Below are positions 1 to 9,816 of a stretch of 64,000 bases of DNA, in pieces. Within the stretch, counting starts at the first letter, position 1. Each line of letters opens with the position of its first letter. The translations under genes were made by a program, and so were the position numbers. This DNA comes from Pseudoalteromonas prydzensis. Its GTDB lineage: Bacteria; Pseudomonadota; Gammaproteobacteria; Enterobacterales; Alteromonadaceae. A model generated the notes under the pieces. The model was given only the letters and a program-made list of their open reading frames with translations. It did not search any database and was not told the DNA's origin. The stretch covers positions 248,001 through 312,000 of the forward strand of contig NZ_BDDT01000004.1 of the NCBI RefSeq assembly GCF_001661495.1. Reading direction: 5' to 3'.

Positions 1-1301
1 GTGTGAGCCAGCGCTTGGAGCGTGAGCGCTTAAAACATGGTCGTGAGCAACAGCTAGCCCGTACTATCGAAGAATTACAGAATGTGACTCGTGCCAAAGT
101 ATTGCTCGCAATTCCAAAAGAGAATGTATTTGCTCGTCGCGAGAAGAAGCCATCAGCAACGGTGGTGTTAACCTTAAAGCGTGGCCGTACACTTGATAGT
201 GAAGAAGTGGACGCGATAGTTGATATCATCGGCTCTGCAGTGCAAGGTTTAGAGCCTGCGCGTGTGACGGTCACCGATCAAAATGGCCGCCTGCTAAACT
301 CAGGTTCACAAAGCTCATTAGCCTCACGCTCACGCAAAGAATACGAAGTTGAGCGCAAGCGTGAACAAGAATACTTAGAGAAAATAGACAGTATCCTCAT
401 TCCTGTACTTGGCTTGGGTAATTACACTGCACAAGTTGATTTAAGTATGGACTTTAGTGCAATTGAAGAAACACAAAAACGTTTCAACCCTGATTTACCG
501 GCGGTACGCAGTGAAACGACCTTTGAAGAAAACAACATCGGTGGTTTAGCTGTCGGTATTCCGGGCGCGTTGACTAACCAACCACCTCTTGACTCAAATA
601 TTCCTGAAGTGGCTGGTCAAGGTGGTGCAGGCACAAGTTCATCACCAAGTCGCAGCCATAAAGAAGCAACGCGAAATTATGAACTTGATACCACTATTTC
701 CCACAAGCGTCAGCAAAGCGGAGTGATACGTCGTATCAGTGTTTCAGTCGCAGTTGATTACATTGCAAGTGCGGGTGAAAATGGTGAAACCACTATGGTT
801 CCTCGCTCTGTGGAAGCGTTGTCAAATATTCGTCGTTTACTGCAAGGTGGTGTTGGTTTTGACCTACAGCGCGGTGATGCCCTAGAGGTTGTAACTGTGC
901 CGTTTGTACGTGAACCAATGGACTTAGCAATTGAAGTGCCGCTTTGGGAACAAAATTGGTTTATGAAAGTAGTGCGTTTGGTGCTTGGTGCGTTGGTTAT
1001 CATTGTATTGATAATGGCTGTGGTGAAACCTATGCTGAAACGTCTAATTTACCCAGATGACACTCTTGAAGAGTATGATGATGATGCACTTAGCTCAGGT
1101 GTTGATATTGGTGATAACACTTTAGATATGCTAAATAAAGATTTTGATTCTGCTTCGGTTGGCTTCTCAAGTGATGGTACACTACAGTTACCAGACCTAC
1201 ACGGCGATGAAGACTTATTAAAAGCAGTTCGCGCCTTGGTTGCGAATGAACCGGAACTCTCCTCACAAGTTGTGAAAGCGTGGTTAACTGAAGATGACTG
1301 A
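1..1301 (+). CDS. fliF: Flagellar MS-ring protein FliF (5' truncated by window edge)
   Basis: FliF forms the MS ring in the inner membrane, the base on which the C ring and export gate assemble. About 432 residues are visible; the family is usually 550-580 aa, so the N-terminal membrane helix and first ring-building motif lie upstream. The visible part holds the YscJ/FliF ring domain (ending about residue 110), a long periplasmic insert, a second membrane helix (about residues 320-345) and an acidic cytoplasmic tail ending in ELSSQVVKAWLTEDD, the typical FliG-binding end. The GTG at position 3 is internal, not the start. The 3' end overlaps fliG by 8 nt, which implies translational coupling. 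Confidence 0.97.
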   Translation, partial: VSQRLERERLKHGREQQLARTIEELQNVTRAKVLLAIPKENVFARREKKPSATVVLTLKRGRTLDSEEVDAIVDIIGSAVQGLEPARVTVTDQNGRLLNSGSQSSLASRSRKEYEVERKREQEYLEKIDSILIPVLGLGNYTAQVDLSMDFSAIEETQKRFNPDLPAVRSETTFEENNIGGLAVGIPGALTNQPPLDSNIPEVAGQGGAGTSSSPSRSHKEATRNYELDTTISHKRQQSGVIRRISVSVAVDYIASAGENGETTMVPRSVEALSNIRRLLQGGVGFDLQRGDALEVVTVPFVREPMDLAIEVPLWEQNWFMKVVRLVLGALVIIVLIMAVVKPMLKRLIYPDDTLEEYDDDALSSGVDIGDNTLDMLNKDFDSASVGFSSDGTLQLPDLHGDEDLLKAVRALVANEPELSSQVVKAWLTEDD

Positions 1302-2334
1302 TCAAGAACAAAAACAACTGCCAGCAGCGTTTGATGTTGATAAATTAGACGGTGTAGATAAAGCGGCAATTTTACTGCTTAGCTTATCTGAAGAAGATGC
1401 AGCGCAAATACTTAAGCACCTTGAGCCAAAACAAGTGCAAAAGGTGGGTATGGCAATGGCGGCGATAGATGATCTATCGCAAGCCAAAATAAGTGCCGTA
1501 CACAACTTGTTTATAGAACAAATACAAAGCTTTAGTACGATAGGTTTCCAATCGGAAGATTTTATCAAAAAAGCCTTAACCGCAGCACTTGGTGAAGATA
1601 AAGCAGCGAGTTTAATTGACCAAATTGTAATGGGCTCCGGGGCCAAAGGCCTTGATTCACTAAAATGGATGGATTCAAAACAAGTTGCCAATATTATTCG
1701 CAACGAGCATCCACAAATCCAAACTATTGTTTTATCGTACTTAGAGCCGGAGCAATCTGCCGAAATTTTGGCGCAATTCCCTGAAAAAGTGCGCTTAGAT
1801 TTAACCATGCGTATTGCTAACCTTGAAGAAGTACAACCTGCAGCCTTGCAAGAGTTGAATGAGATCATGGAAAAACAATTTGCCGGACAAGCAGGCGCGC
1901 AAGCTGCGAAAATGGGTGGCTTAAAAGCCGCTGCAGATATTATGAACTACCTTGATACCAATATTGAAGGGCAGTTAATGGATTCAATTCGTGAACATGA
2001 CGAGGAAATGTCGCAACAAATTCAAGATCTAATGTTTGTATTTGAAAACTTAATGGATGTAGATGATCGTGGTATTCAAGCTATCTTGCGCGAAGTACAG
2101 CAAGATGTGTTGATGAAAGCAATCAAAGGCACTGACGATGCATTAAAAGAGAAAATCCTTGGCAATATGTCCAAACGTGCCGCCGAATTATTGGCGGACG
2201 ATCTTGAAGCGATGGCACCGGTGCGAATTAGTGAAGTAGAAGCTGCGCAAAAAGAAATTTTATCGACAGCGCGTCGGTTAGCGGATTCAGGTGAAATTAT
2301 GCTTGGCGGTGGTGGTGGTGAGGAGTTCTTGTAA
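1294..2334 (+). CDS. fliG: Flagellar motor switch protein FliG
   Basis: FliG is the rotor component that contacts the stators and transmits torque. The 346 aa are the normal length. The N-terminal FliF-binding domain opens with GVDKAAILLLSLSEEDAA. The middle domain carries the EHPQ motif (NEHPQIQTIVLSYL, about residues 130-143). The C-terminal torque helix region reads LMFVFENLMDVDDRGIQ, with charged residues placed as in other FliG proteins. It overlaps fliF and lies 3 nt before fliH, inside one long flagellar operon. Confidence 0.97.
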   Translation: MTDQEQKQLPAAFDVDKLDGVDKAAILLLSLSEEDAAQILKHLEPKQVQKVGMAMAAIDDLSQAKISAVHNLFIEQIQSFSTIGFQSEDFIKKALTAALGEDKAASLIDQIVMGSGAKGLDSLKWMDSKQVANIIRNEHPQIQTIVLSYLEPEQSAEILAQFPEKVRLDLTMRIANLEEVQPAALQELNEIMEKQFAGQAGAQAAKMGGLKAAADIMNYLDTNIEGQLMDSIREHDEEMSQQIQDLMFVFENLMDVDDRGIQAILREVQQDVLMKAIKGTDDALKEKILGNMSKRAAELLADDLEAMAPVRISEVEAAQKEILSTARRLADSGEIMLGGGGGEEFL

Positions 2335-2337
2335 ACC

Positions 2338-3156
2338 ATGACAAAACCTACTCAATATCAAGGCCGTCCTCTACATGCCAGTGAAGCGGTCGATGAGTTA
2401 TTAGAAAATTGGCCAATTCCAGATGTGACGCAAGACGCGCGAAAATTTGCTGGTCGCTCAACCGCGTTTGGCACGCCGCTGGCGGATTTATATCGTAAAG
2501 AGCTTGAACAAAACGCAGCAGATGTGGAGTCTGAAGAGCCAGAACTGCCATCGCTTACAATGGCTGAGTTGGAGCGCATTCGTCAAGATGCGTATGAAGA
2601 AGGTTTAAAACAAGGCCATGAACAAGGTTACATTGATGGCTTTGAAAAAGGCGTAGGCGAAGGCAAAGAAGCAGGCTACAAAGAAGGTGTTGAGCTTGGT
2701 AAAACACAAGGCCATGAAGATGTAAAACCGCTTATAGAAGAGCAGCTAACAAGTTTAAAAAGCTTATTAGATAGCTTGTCAGCACCACTTGCAAAAGTGG
2801 ATGACGATGCTGAAAAACAGCTGGTTCAGTTAACCGTTATGTTAACGGAAGCACTTGTTTATCAAGAGATAAAAACGTCTCCAGAGATTGTTTTACAAAG
2901 CTTAAAGCAATGTATTGATGTATTAGCTAATGAGCAACAAGGTGTGCGCATCCATTTGCACCCTGATGATATTGAGCTGGTAAAAAGCAGTTACGGTGAA
3001 GCGGCTTTGGCTGATAATCACTGGCAATTGGTACCAGAGCCTACGTTAGAGCGGGGCGGTTGCCAAGTTAAAACCCCACAATCATCCATTGATATGACCA
3101 TCAAAACCCGCGTCAAAGAAACATTGGATAGCTTTTTGCATAGTAGTGGTATCTAA
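2338..3156 (+). CDS. fliH: Flagellar assembly protein FliH
   Basis: FliH binds and restrains the export ATPase FliI and docks it at the C ring. The 272-aa protein shows the FliH signature: a run of glycine-rich heptad-like repeats at about residues 85-125 (pattern GxxxGxxxG, for example QGYIDGFEKGVGEGKEAGY), followed by a C-terminal globular domain (about 140-270) that resembles the V/F-ATPase peripheral stalk. Its position between fliG and fliI is the standard order. Confidence 0.95.
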   Translation: MTKPTQYQGRPLHASEAVDELLENWPIPDVTQDARKFAGRSTAFGTPLADLYRKELEQNAADVESEEPELPSLTMAELERIRQDAYEEGLKQGHEQGYIDGFEKGVGEGKEAGYKEGVELGKTQGHEDVKPLIEEQLTSLKSLLDSLSAPLAKVDDDAEKQLVQLTVMLTEALVYQEIKTSPEIVLQSLKQCIDVLANEQQGVRIHLHPDDIELVKSSYGEAALADNHWQLVPEPTLERGGCQVKTPQSSIDMTIKTRVKETLDSFLHSSGI

Positions 3157-3174
3157 CGCTATTTTTGGTTTGCA

Positions 3175-4509
3175 ATGAGCTCTCAACCTCGTCCGTTAAG
3201 TGAACGTTTACAACAATATCAACAGCATATTCATCGGCCTACCCCCGCAGTTGCTGGAATTTTAACCCGTGTTGTAGGGTTAACTTTAGAAGCGAAAGGG
3301 TTACGGGCACCTGTGGGTAGTCAATGCAAAATTGAGACGATGCACGGTTTTGTTGATGCTGAAATTGTTGGCTTTAACGATCAAACATTGTATTTAATGC
3401 CCAACGATCATATTTCAGGTGTGCTGCCAGGTGCACGGGTGATCCCACAAGTAAATGACACAGGGTTACCGGTCGGCATGAGTTTACTTGGCCGTGTTGT
3501 TGATGGGCTTGGGCGTCCATTGGATGGCCTAGGCGCAATCAAGGCTGAGCATTATTTAAAATTTGCGCAAAATACCATTAACCCGTTATCACGACGACCG
3601 ATCACCCAACCAATGGATGTTGGCGTACGCGCGATTAATTCCGTGATCACTGTTGGTCAAGGCCAGCGCATGGGGTTATTCGCAGGCTCCGGTGTAGGTA
3701 AATCGGTATTACTGGGTATGATGACACGCGGCTCAGAAGCGGATGTTATCGTGGTTGGCCTTGTCGGTGAACGTGGCCGCGAAGTAAAAGAATTCATTGA
3801 AGAAATACTCGGAGTAGAAGGGCGCAAACGTTCAGTGGTGGTGGCGGCTCCTGCCGATGCTTCCCCTTTGATGCGTTTAAAAGGTTGTGAAAGTGCCGTG
3901 ACTATAGCTGAATATTTTCGGGATCAAGGTTTAAATGTTCTATTGTTACTGGATTCGGTAACGCGTTATGCCATGGCGCAACGTGAAATAGCACTTGCTG
4001 TAGGTGAGCCCCCAGCAACAAAAGGCTACCCACCGTCAGTATTTGCAAAACTCCCAGCGCTGGTGGAGCGGGCGGGCAATGGTGGTGAAGGGCAAGGCTC
4101 GATTACCGCATTTTTTACTGTTCTCAGTGAAGGTGATGATATGCAAGACCCTATAGCTGACGCTGCGCGAGCAATTTTAGATGGCCATATCGTGTTATCA
4201 CGTGAGCTTGCTGATAGTGGCCATTACCCAGCCATAGATATTGAAAAATCAATTTCTCGGGTTATGCCGCAAGTTGTTTCTGAGCCTCATATGCAGCAAG
4301 CACGCGTGTTAAAACAAGTGTACTCAATGTTCCAGCAAAATAAAGATATGATCACCTTAGGGGCTTATCAAAAAGGCACCGATCAAATGTTGGATCAAGC
4401 AATTAATATGATGCCAAGAGTGAATGCCTTTTTACAACAAGGCATGAAAGAGGTGATCAGTTATGACGATGGCTTGCAAGGGCTTGCGCAATTATTAGGA
4501 CAAGCATAA
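3175..4509 (+). CDS. fliI: Flagellar type III export ATPase FliI
   Basis: FliI is the hexameric ATPase of the flagellar export apparatus, related to F1-ATPase beta. The 444 aa are the normal length. Walker A is AGSGVGKS at residues 170-177 (Lys176), the catalytic region [13 protein letters not shown] lies about residue 200, and Walker B is [16 protein letters not shown] at about 259-274. The fliJ start codon overlaps the stop by 1 nt. Confidence 0.97.
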   Translation: MSSQPRPLSERLQQYQQHIHRPTPAVAGILTRVVGLTLEAKGLRAPVGSQCKIETMHGFVDAEIVGFNDQTLYLMPNDHISGVLPGARVIPQVNDTGLPVGMSLLGRVVDGLGRPLDGLGAIKAEHYLKFAQNTINPLSRRPITQPMDVGVRAINSVITVGQGQRMGLFAGSGVGKSVLLGMMTRGSEADVIVVGLVGERGREVKEFIEEILGVEGRKRSVVVAAPADASPLMRLKGCESAVTIAEYFRDQGLNVLLLLDSVTRYAMAQREIALAVGEPPATKGYPPSVFAKLPALVERAGNGGEGQGSITAFFTVLSEGDDMQDPIADAARAILDGHIVLSRELADSGHYPAIDIEKSISRVMPQVVSEPHMQQARVLKQVYSMFQQNKDMITLGAYQKGTDQMLDQAINMMPRVNAFLQQGMKEVISYDDGLQGLAQLLGQA

Positions 4510-4955
4510 TGGCGAATAATAAGCTCGATTTATTGCTAAAAATAGAAAACGATAAAGAAGAGTCGTTACGGATGAATTTTTTGCAAGCGCAGCAAAACTT
4601 GCAAGTTAATCAACAAAAGCTGCAGGGATTGAATAACTTTAGGCTGGAGTATACTCAGCAATTACATCTGAAGGGGCAATCTGGGTTAAGTAGTGCTGGA
4701 TTTAGTCAATATCACGCTTTTATAGCCAAAATTGAAGAAGCTATACGCCAGCAGGGTAATACCGTAAGTACTGCGAAACAAGTTGTTTCGCAACGGCAAA
4801 GTTTATGGCTAAAACAGCAAATTAAAGCCAAAGCGGTTGCTAAGTTAATAGAAAAACAACAACTGAAAGCAAATGTGCTTGCGCAAAAGAATGAACAAAA
4901 AATGTTGGATGAATTCTCAGCAAATCAATTTTACCAAAGGTACCGCAGTCTATAA
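4509..4955 (+). CDS. fliJ: Flagellar export chaperone/stalk protein FliJ
   Basis: FliJ is a small coiled-coil protein that sits in the centre of the FliI ring and couples it to FlhA. The 148 residues are almost entirely helical and rich in Gln, Lys and Leu, with no globular motif, as expected. Identification rests mainly on position after fliI and on the coiled-coil composition, since sequence conservation in FliJ is low. The next gene is 130 nt downstream, with a candidate sigma-54 promoter between. Confidence 0.9.
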   Translation: MANNKLDLLLKIENDKEESLRMNFLQAQQNLQVNQQKLQGLNNFRLEYTQQLHLKGQSGLSSAGFSQYHAFIAKIEEAIRQQGNTVSTAKQVVSQRQSLWLKQQIKAKAVAKLIEKQQLKANVLAQKNEQKMLDEFSANQFYQRYRSL

Positions 4956-4997
4956 TTTATTGCGCTAAATTGGATTGTTTAACTACTGCGAACAGCT

Positions 4998-5015
4998 TAG
5001 GCATATTATTTGCTT
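4998..5015 (+). promoter_or_regulatory. Candidate sigma-54 promoter upstream of fliK
   Basis: The sequence AGGCATATTATTTGCTT has the invariant GG (5000-5001) and GC (5012-5013) separated by exactly 10 nt and fits TGGCAY-N5-TTGCW closely. It lies about 70 nt before the fliK start. In polar flagellates, mid-class flagellar operons use RpoN with FlrC/FleR-type activators. The function is inferred from pattern and position only. Confidence 0.55.
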
Positions 5016-5084
5016 ACCTAATATATGAAGTATTTATTCTGGCAAACTGCGGCGGCAAATTGCCACTTTTAATCTAGGTGAATT

Positions 5085-7292
5085 ATGGCTATTAGTGATC
5101 TTTCAGTGTTTATCTCAACTGATAAAGATGTTCAGTTAAACAAAAAAGACAGTACCAAAGGCAGTGCAGCAACAGATATTGAAAGCACTCAAGGTGGTGA
5201 CTTTTTTACTCAACTACAAACTGCGCATAATAGTGTTGAACCCCTTGTTAAAGAGCCTAATAGCAGTAAGCTTAGCGAGTTAGTTGTAGTTCAAGACAAA
5301 GCAGAAAGCACTGAAAAAACAGCAATCGACAACGACGCTGAAAGTGATTCTACGATTTCTGGTGATGATATGCTCGCCCAGATCACTGCGGCAAATAATA
5401 TGGATACCAGCGTAAATAGTACTTCAGCTACAAACTCTACACTCACTACCCAATTTGGTAGTTATCAAGAAGAAGCAATTGATCCTGATACACTTATTGA
5501 GTTAAAAACACCGCGTCCTATTGATAAAGTTACCCCTATTATTGATACGCCACTAGAGACTGATGAACTAGAAGAGCAGCAATTAAAGCCAACGTTGCTG
5601 ACAGAAAAAACCGTAGTGGCAGATGCCATTGATAAACAGTTGCAACTGAAAGGAAATACTCCCCCTGGCGATGCGGTAACACCTATTATTGATGACCTGC
5701 AATCAGGCACAGATAAATATTCAGCTAAAGAAATTGCTGCAATCATCGGCGATGAAAAAACAAAGTCAGCTGCTTTTGTATCACAACCCACAGAGCCAAG
5801 TAGTGCCGCTAAACCCAGTCCAGATGCGACGCTAACAGATTCTGCCGCCGCGATTAAAACTGCTGTGATGGCAGACGAGGGTGGCAATACTAAGCCTGTT
5901 AATATTGCACAATCAACAAACGCTACAGCGCAAAATGTTGAGCAACTAATAGCACCCGATAATGCTGCGTTGCAACAGGCCACCAAGCTACTATTAAGTG
6001 ATCCCCCTGCAGGACAAAAAAATGCAGATCCAGTACTCGCGAATTTAACAGCGGATCAACGACAACAGTTGCAAACACAGGTACTTGCTATCCGTGAGCA
6101 AGGTGCAAACGAAGCTGGCGTGACTCATTTAAAACAAATGTTGACAGAATTTGTCACATTAAATAGCCAAGTTGCAACTAAGCCTGCAGCTACTGTGCTT
6201 ACAACCCCAGCAGATGTCGCTGAGTTAAGTAAACAGCTGTCGTTATTAAGCACGGATCAAAAACAAGCGCTTAGTCAGAAATTACAAGATTTTATAGCCA
6301 CTGAACAGCCCAAAGGCGCGTTATTAGCTAAGATCAGTACTGTGATTGATGAACTTGCGCAAACAAATACGACTGTAAAAACAACCGACGCCAAGGCGCA
6401 AAACATGAGTACAGCTGCATCTAGTAGTCTCCTAGCAAGCACAAACTCTGCAATGTTATCTAGTGCTTCAGAGAATATACTAGAGCCGAATAATACAGTA
6501 GCCACAGCGAATAAACCCGATGTTTTGCAAAGTGATACAAAACAGCAAGCAGGGCAGCTGAAAGTAGCCAGTGAGGTGCAGTTAACTAAGCAGGCAATAC
6601 AAGAAAACGGACTTAAAGACGATTTAATCGCCGACAATGCGAAAGCAGATCAAAGTCAATTACGTGAAAGCGCAACTACTCGTGTCAATCAGTTGTTTGG
6701 TCAAATTACTGGGCTTACATCGGCACTGACAGCAACGGCGGTTTCTGAGGCTCGTGAGCAAAGTTATCAGCAAGCACTGACTGATATGCAAGTCATGCAC
6801 GTTCAACAAACAAGCCCAACATCAACGACCAAGCAAGTAAACCTTGATCCTACGGTATTACAAGCGTTGAATATTGTGAAAAGTGATGCGGCAAAACTAT
6901 TGCAAGAACGAGTAAGTGCTTTACTAAGTATCAACAATAAAGAAGCTGAAATACGTTTAGATCCACCAGAAATGGGCAGTATGCAAATTCGCATTCGTAG
7001 CGATGCCGAGCAGGCACACATTAATTTTGTTGTGCAAAATCAACAAGCCAAAGAAGCGCTTGAGCAATCATTACCTCGATTACGTGAATTACTCGCACAA
7101 CAAGGCATTGAGTTAGGGGAAAGTAGCATTCAGCAAGGTAATAGCCAGGCTGAACACGGCGACGATGCTCAACAAAATGGTCAAGGACAACTGGCAAATA
7201 AGCAGCAAAATGAACAACAGGATAGCGTAACTCAGCAATCTTCAGCTGCAACTGGGCAACAATCTTCATCATCAATAGATTACTATGCCTAA
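5085..7292 (+). CDS. fliK: Flagellar hook-length control protein FliK
   Basis: FliK measures hook length and switches export specificity through FlhB. The 735-aa protein is larger than the enteric FliK (about 400 aa). Its long low-complexity N-terminal and middle region is rich in Thr, Ala, Gln and Asp, and the C-terminal Flg_hook domain (about residues 580-690) contains EIRLDPPEMGSMQIRI, the signature of the FlhB-interacting domain. The tail is Gln/Ser-rich. A short phrase VTPIID occurs twice, near residues 148 and 203. The gene has its own candidate sigma-54 promoter. Confidence 0.95.
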   Translation: MAISDLSVFISTDKDVQLNKKDSTKGSAATDIESTQGGDFFTQLQTAHNSVEPLVKEPNSSKLSELVVVQDKAESTEKTAIDNDAESDSTISGDDMLAQITAANNMDTSVNSTSATNSTLTTQFGSYQEEAIDPDTLIELKTPRPIDKVTPIIDTPLETDELEEQQLKPTLLTEKTVVADAIDKQLQLKGNTPPGDAVTPIIDDLQSGTDKYSAKEIAAIIGDEKTKSAAFVSQPTEPSSAAKPSPDATLTDSAAAIKTAVMADEGGNTKPVNIAQSTNATAQNVEQLIAPDNAALQQATKLLLSDPPAGQKNADPVLANLTADQRQQLQTQVLAIREQGANEAGVTHLKQMLTEFVTLNSQVATKPAATVLTTPADVAELSKQLSLLSTDQKQALSQKLQDFIATEQPKGALLAKISTVIDELAQTNTTVKTTDAKAQNMSTAASSSLLASTNSAMLSSASENILEPNNTVATANKPDVLQSDTKQQAGQLKVASEVQLTKQAIQENGLKDDLIADNAKADQSQLRESATTRVNQLFGQITGLTSALTATAVSEAREQSYQQALTDMQVMHVQQTSPTSTTKQVNLDPTVLQALNIVKSDAAKLLQERVSALLSINNKEAEIRLDPPEMGSMQIRIRSDAEQAHINFVVQNQQAKEALEQSLPRLRELLAQQGIELGESSIQQGNSQAEHGDDAQQNGQGQLANKQQNEQQDSVTQQSSAATGQQSSSSIDYYA

Positions 7293-7385
7293 CACCTGCT
7301 ATTATAAGACTATAAAAATAAATAACTTGATGGTGTGAAGTGACACTCGTAATATCACTGTTATCAAGGCGTAAAGGAAATTGGC

Positions 7386-7913
7386 ATGGCTGAAGAAGCA
7401 AATTTAGAAATTGAAGACGGTAGCAAAAGTAAAAAGAAGTTGATCATTATTATTGCTGCGGTTGTTTTAGTGATCGGTGGTGCAGTCGGGTTTTTCTTAA
7501 TGTCAGGCTCTGATGCTGCACCAGAATCACTCGCCGATGAATCGGTTGCATCAGCTGAACCCGCTGCCAACAGTGGTGATGGTGCAAAAGTCGGCAGTGC
7601 TTTATATGTTGCCATGCCACGGCCTTTTATTTTTAATGTCCCTGGCGCCAGCCGTGATCGTATCGTGCAAATTAAAGTACAATTGTTGGTACGCGGTGAT
7701 GTTAATGAAGAAATTGCCAAAAAGCATATCCCGCTGATTGAAGGTACCTTGCTTGGCGTATTTTCAACCACCACAGCCGACGAACTGGGCACCAGTGAAG
7801 GAAAAGAGACACTACGAGTGGCAGCGCTTGATAAAGTACAAACTGCGCTAACTGACGTAGAAGGTAGTAAAGTGATCGAGCGGGTGTTGTTTACCGGCTT
7901 TGTGATGCAATAA
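7386..7913 (+). CDS. fliL: Flagellar basal body-associated protein FliL
   Basis: FliL is a single-pass inner-membrane protein around the stator that supports motor torque. The 175 aa show a short acidic cytoplasmic start, one membrane helix at about residues 19-38 (KLIIIIAAVVLVIGGAVGFF) and a periplasmic domain ending in VLFTGFVMQ, the typical FliL terminus. The 93-nt gap after fliK has no clear terminator. It is 9 nt before fliM. Confidence 0.95.
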   Translation: MAEEANLEIEDGSKSKKKLIIIIAAVVLVIGGAVGFFLMSGSDAAPESLADESVASAEPAANSGDGAKVGSALYVAMPRPFIFNVPGASRDRIVQIKVQLLVRGDVNEEIAKKHIPLIEGTLLGVFSTTTADELGTSEGKETLRVAALDKVQTALTDVEGSKVIERVLFTGFVMQ

Positions 7914-7922
7914 GGGGTCAGC

Positions 7923-9011
7923 GTGAGCGATTTATTATCCCAAGATGAAATCGATGCTCTCTTACATGGCGTTGATGAAGTCGAAGAGGAGGATTTACAA
8001 GACGGTGATGATGGCGGTAGTACGCTGCAATACGACTTTTCGTCACAAGATCGTATTGTTCGTGGTCGCATGCCGACTTTGGAAATTGTCAACGAACGCT
8101 TTGCAAGGCACATGCGCATCAGTTTGTTCAATATGATGCGTCGTACTGCTGAAGTTTCTATCAATGGCGTCCAAATGATAAAGTTTGGTGAATACATCCA
8201 TACTTTATTTGTTCCTACCAGCCTTAATATGGTGCGTTTTCGCCCGCTCAAAGGCACGGGCTTAATCACTATGGAAGCACGTTTAGTGTTTATTTTGGTT
8301 GATAACTTTTTTGGTGGTGATGGTCGCTATCATGCCAAAATAGAAGGCCGTGAATTTACGCCTACCGAACGACGTATCGTGCAAATGCTACTCAAAATAA
8401 TTTTTGAAGATTACAAAGAAGCGTGGGCGCCGGTGATGGACGTGTCTTTTGAATACCTTGATTCAGAAGTAAACCCTGCGATGGCAAACATTGTTAGTCC
8501 AACCGAAGTGGTCGTGATCAGCTCATTTCATATCGAACTTGACGGCGGCGGCGGTGATTTTCATATTGCCTTGCCTTATTCAATGCTTGAGCCTATTCGT
8601 GAATTGCTCGATGCGGGTGTGCAATCAGATACCGAAGATACTGATTTACGCTGGAGTAAAGCACTGCGAGATGAAATCATGGATGTGGAAGTTGAAATAT
8701 CAACACAGCTACTTGAAGTTGATTTAAGCTTAGCGCAAATCATGGAATTAAAAGCGGGGGATATTATCCCTGTCGAAATGCCAGAGCATATCACGGTATT
8801 TGTTGAAGAGTTACCCACATTCAGAGCCAAAATGGGTCGCTCTCGCGATAATGTTGCACTGCAAATCAGTGAAAAAATTAAACGTCCTGAATCGGTTAAA
8901 TCAGAACTGCATGTCTTTACCAAAGGCGGCAAAAAACTTGATTCAGATGCGGAATTAGCAGAACTAGAAGATGATTTACACCTCTCGGAAGGTGTTGATT
9001 TAGACTGGTAA
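7923..9011 (+). CDS. fliM: Flagellar motor switch protein FliM
   Basis: FliM is the C-ring protein that binds phosphorylated CheY and reverses the motor. The 362-aa protein starts at GTG, preceded by AAGGGG. The N-terminal peptide LLSQDEIDALLHG (residues 4-16) is the conserved CheY-binding motif. The middle domain (about 45-230) is CheC-like, with the GGDGRYHAK loop that contacts FliG. The C-terminal SpoA domain (about 250-330) pairs with FliN. The same type of short motif recurs in the CheA linker encoded at 19829-20140. Confidence 0.97.
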   Translation: MSDLLSQDEIDALLHGVDEVEEEDLQDGDDGGSTLQYDFSSQDRIVRGRMPTLEIVNERFARHMRISLFNMMRRTAEVSINGVQMIKFGEYIHTLFVPTSLNMVRFRPLKGTGLITMEARLVFILVDNFFGGDGRYHAKIEGREFTPTERRIVQMLLKIIFEDYKEAWAPVMDVSFEYLDSEVNPAMANIVSPTEVVVISSFHIELDGGGGDFHIALPYSMLEPIRELLDAGVQSDTEDTDLRWSKALRDEIMDVEVEISTQLLEVDLSLAQIMELKAGDIIPVEMPEHITVFVEELPTFRAKMGRSRDNVALQISEKIKRPESVKSELHVFTKGGKKLDSDAELAELEDDLHLSEGVDLDW

Positions 9012-9033
9012 GAGAATAAAAAGGTTTAATAGT

Positions 9034-9432
9034 ATGAGTGATGACCAAGATACAATGGACGAATGGGCTGCAGCATTGGCCGAAGCTGAAGGGACGGAGA
9101 ATTCTGATGGCGCCAAAGTAACTGAGCTTGATGAGTTAAGTGATACAAAACATGAAATGAGTGGCGAAGAAAAGCGCAAACTCGATACTATTTTGGATAT
9201 CCCGGTCACAATTTCTATGGAAGTTGGCCGTTCAAAAATTAATATTCGTAACTTACTGCAACTGAATCAAGGATCTGTAGTGGAACTTGATCGCGTAGCA
9301 GGCGAGCCATTAGATGTGTTAGTCAATGGAACATTGATAGCGCATGGTGAAGTTGTTGTAGTTAATGATAAATTTGGTATCCGTCTTACTGATGTGATCA
9401 GTCAAGTTGAACGGATCAAAAAATTACGATGA
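9034..9432 (+). CDS. fliN: Flagellar motor switch protein FliN
   Basis: FliN forms the lower C ring with FliM. At 132 aa it has an acidic variable N-terminus (about 1-55) and a C-terminal SpoA domain with the typical run TISMEVGRSKINIRNLLQL and the LNGT-type loop (VNGTLIAHGEVVVV). The stop codon overlaps the fliO start by 4 nt (ATGA), so the two are coupled. Confidence 0.97.
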   Translation: MSDDQDTMDEWAAALAEAEGTENSDGAKVTELDELSDTKHEMSGEEKRKLDTILDIPVTISMEVGRSKINIRNLLQLNQGSVVELDRVAGEPLDVLVNGTLIAHGEVVVVNDKFGIRLTDVISQVERIKKLR

Positions 9433-9812
9433 ACAGTTGGCTATTTTTATCGACCGCAGCCAGTGCTGCGCTCCCCACAGGCTCACCGATGGGCGATTTA
9501 TTGTCAATGGCGATGTCTTTAATCATGGTGCTAGTGCTGATTGTAGTACTGGCATTTTTGGTTAAAAAGCTAAACCCTAATTTAGCGAATACGGATGAGT
9601 TTAAAGTGGTACGTAGTTTACCGCTAAGTGCACGTGAACGTTTGATGGTGATCGAAATTGATAACTGTCAGCACTTACTTGGTGTGACGCCACACAGTAT
9701 TAACTACCTCCATAAATTAGAAACCCCGTTGAGCGAAAAAGAGTTACCAGCCCTTGCCGAGCGTTTTGGTAAACTCTTAAACCCACAAACTAACCACACT
9801 AAAAAGAACTAA
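9429..9812 (+). CDS. fliO: Flagellar biosynthesis protein FliO
   Basis: FliO is a small membrane protein that helps assemble the FliP ring of the export gate. The 127 aa contain one membrane helix (about residues 23-47) followed by a cytoplasmic domain with the conserved stretch [18 protein letters not shown] and the [12 protein letters not shown] motif. It is 4 nt before fliP and overlaps fliN. Confidence 0.93.
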   Translation: MNSWLFLSTAASAALPTGSPMGDLLSMAMSLIMVLVLIVVLAFLVKKLNPNLANTDEFKVVRSLPLSARERLMVIEIDNCQHLLGVTPHSINYLHKLETPLSEKELPALAERFGKLLNPQTNHTKKN

Positions 9813-9816
9813 TAAT

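Noticed and set aside
1302..1868. 188-aa open frame antisense to fliG
   Set aside because: The Ser/Cys-rich frame mirrors fliG codons and fliG is unmistakable.
5465..5986. 173-aa open frame antisense to fliK
   Set aside because: It is a mirror of the Thr/Ala-rich FliK region; no start signal or domain.
7364..8269. 301-aa open frame on the minus strand
   Set aside because: It lies antisense across fliL and fliM, has Ser/Thr-rich shadow composition and no domain or ribosome site.
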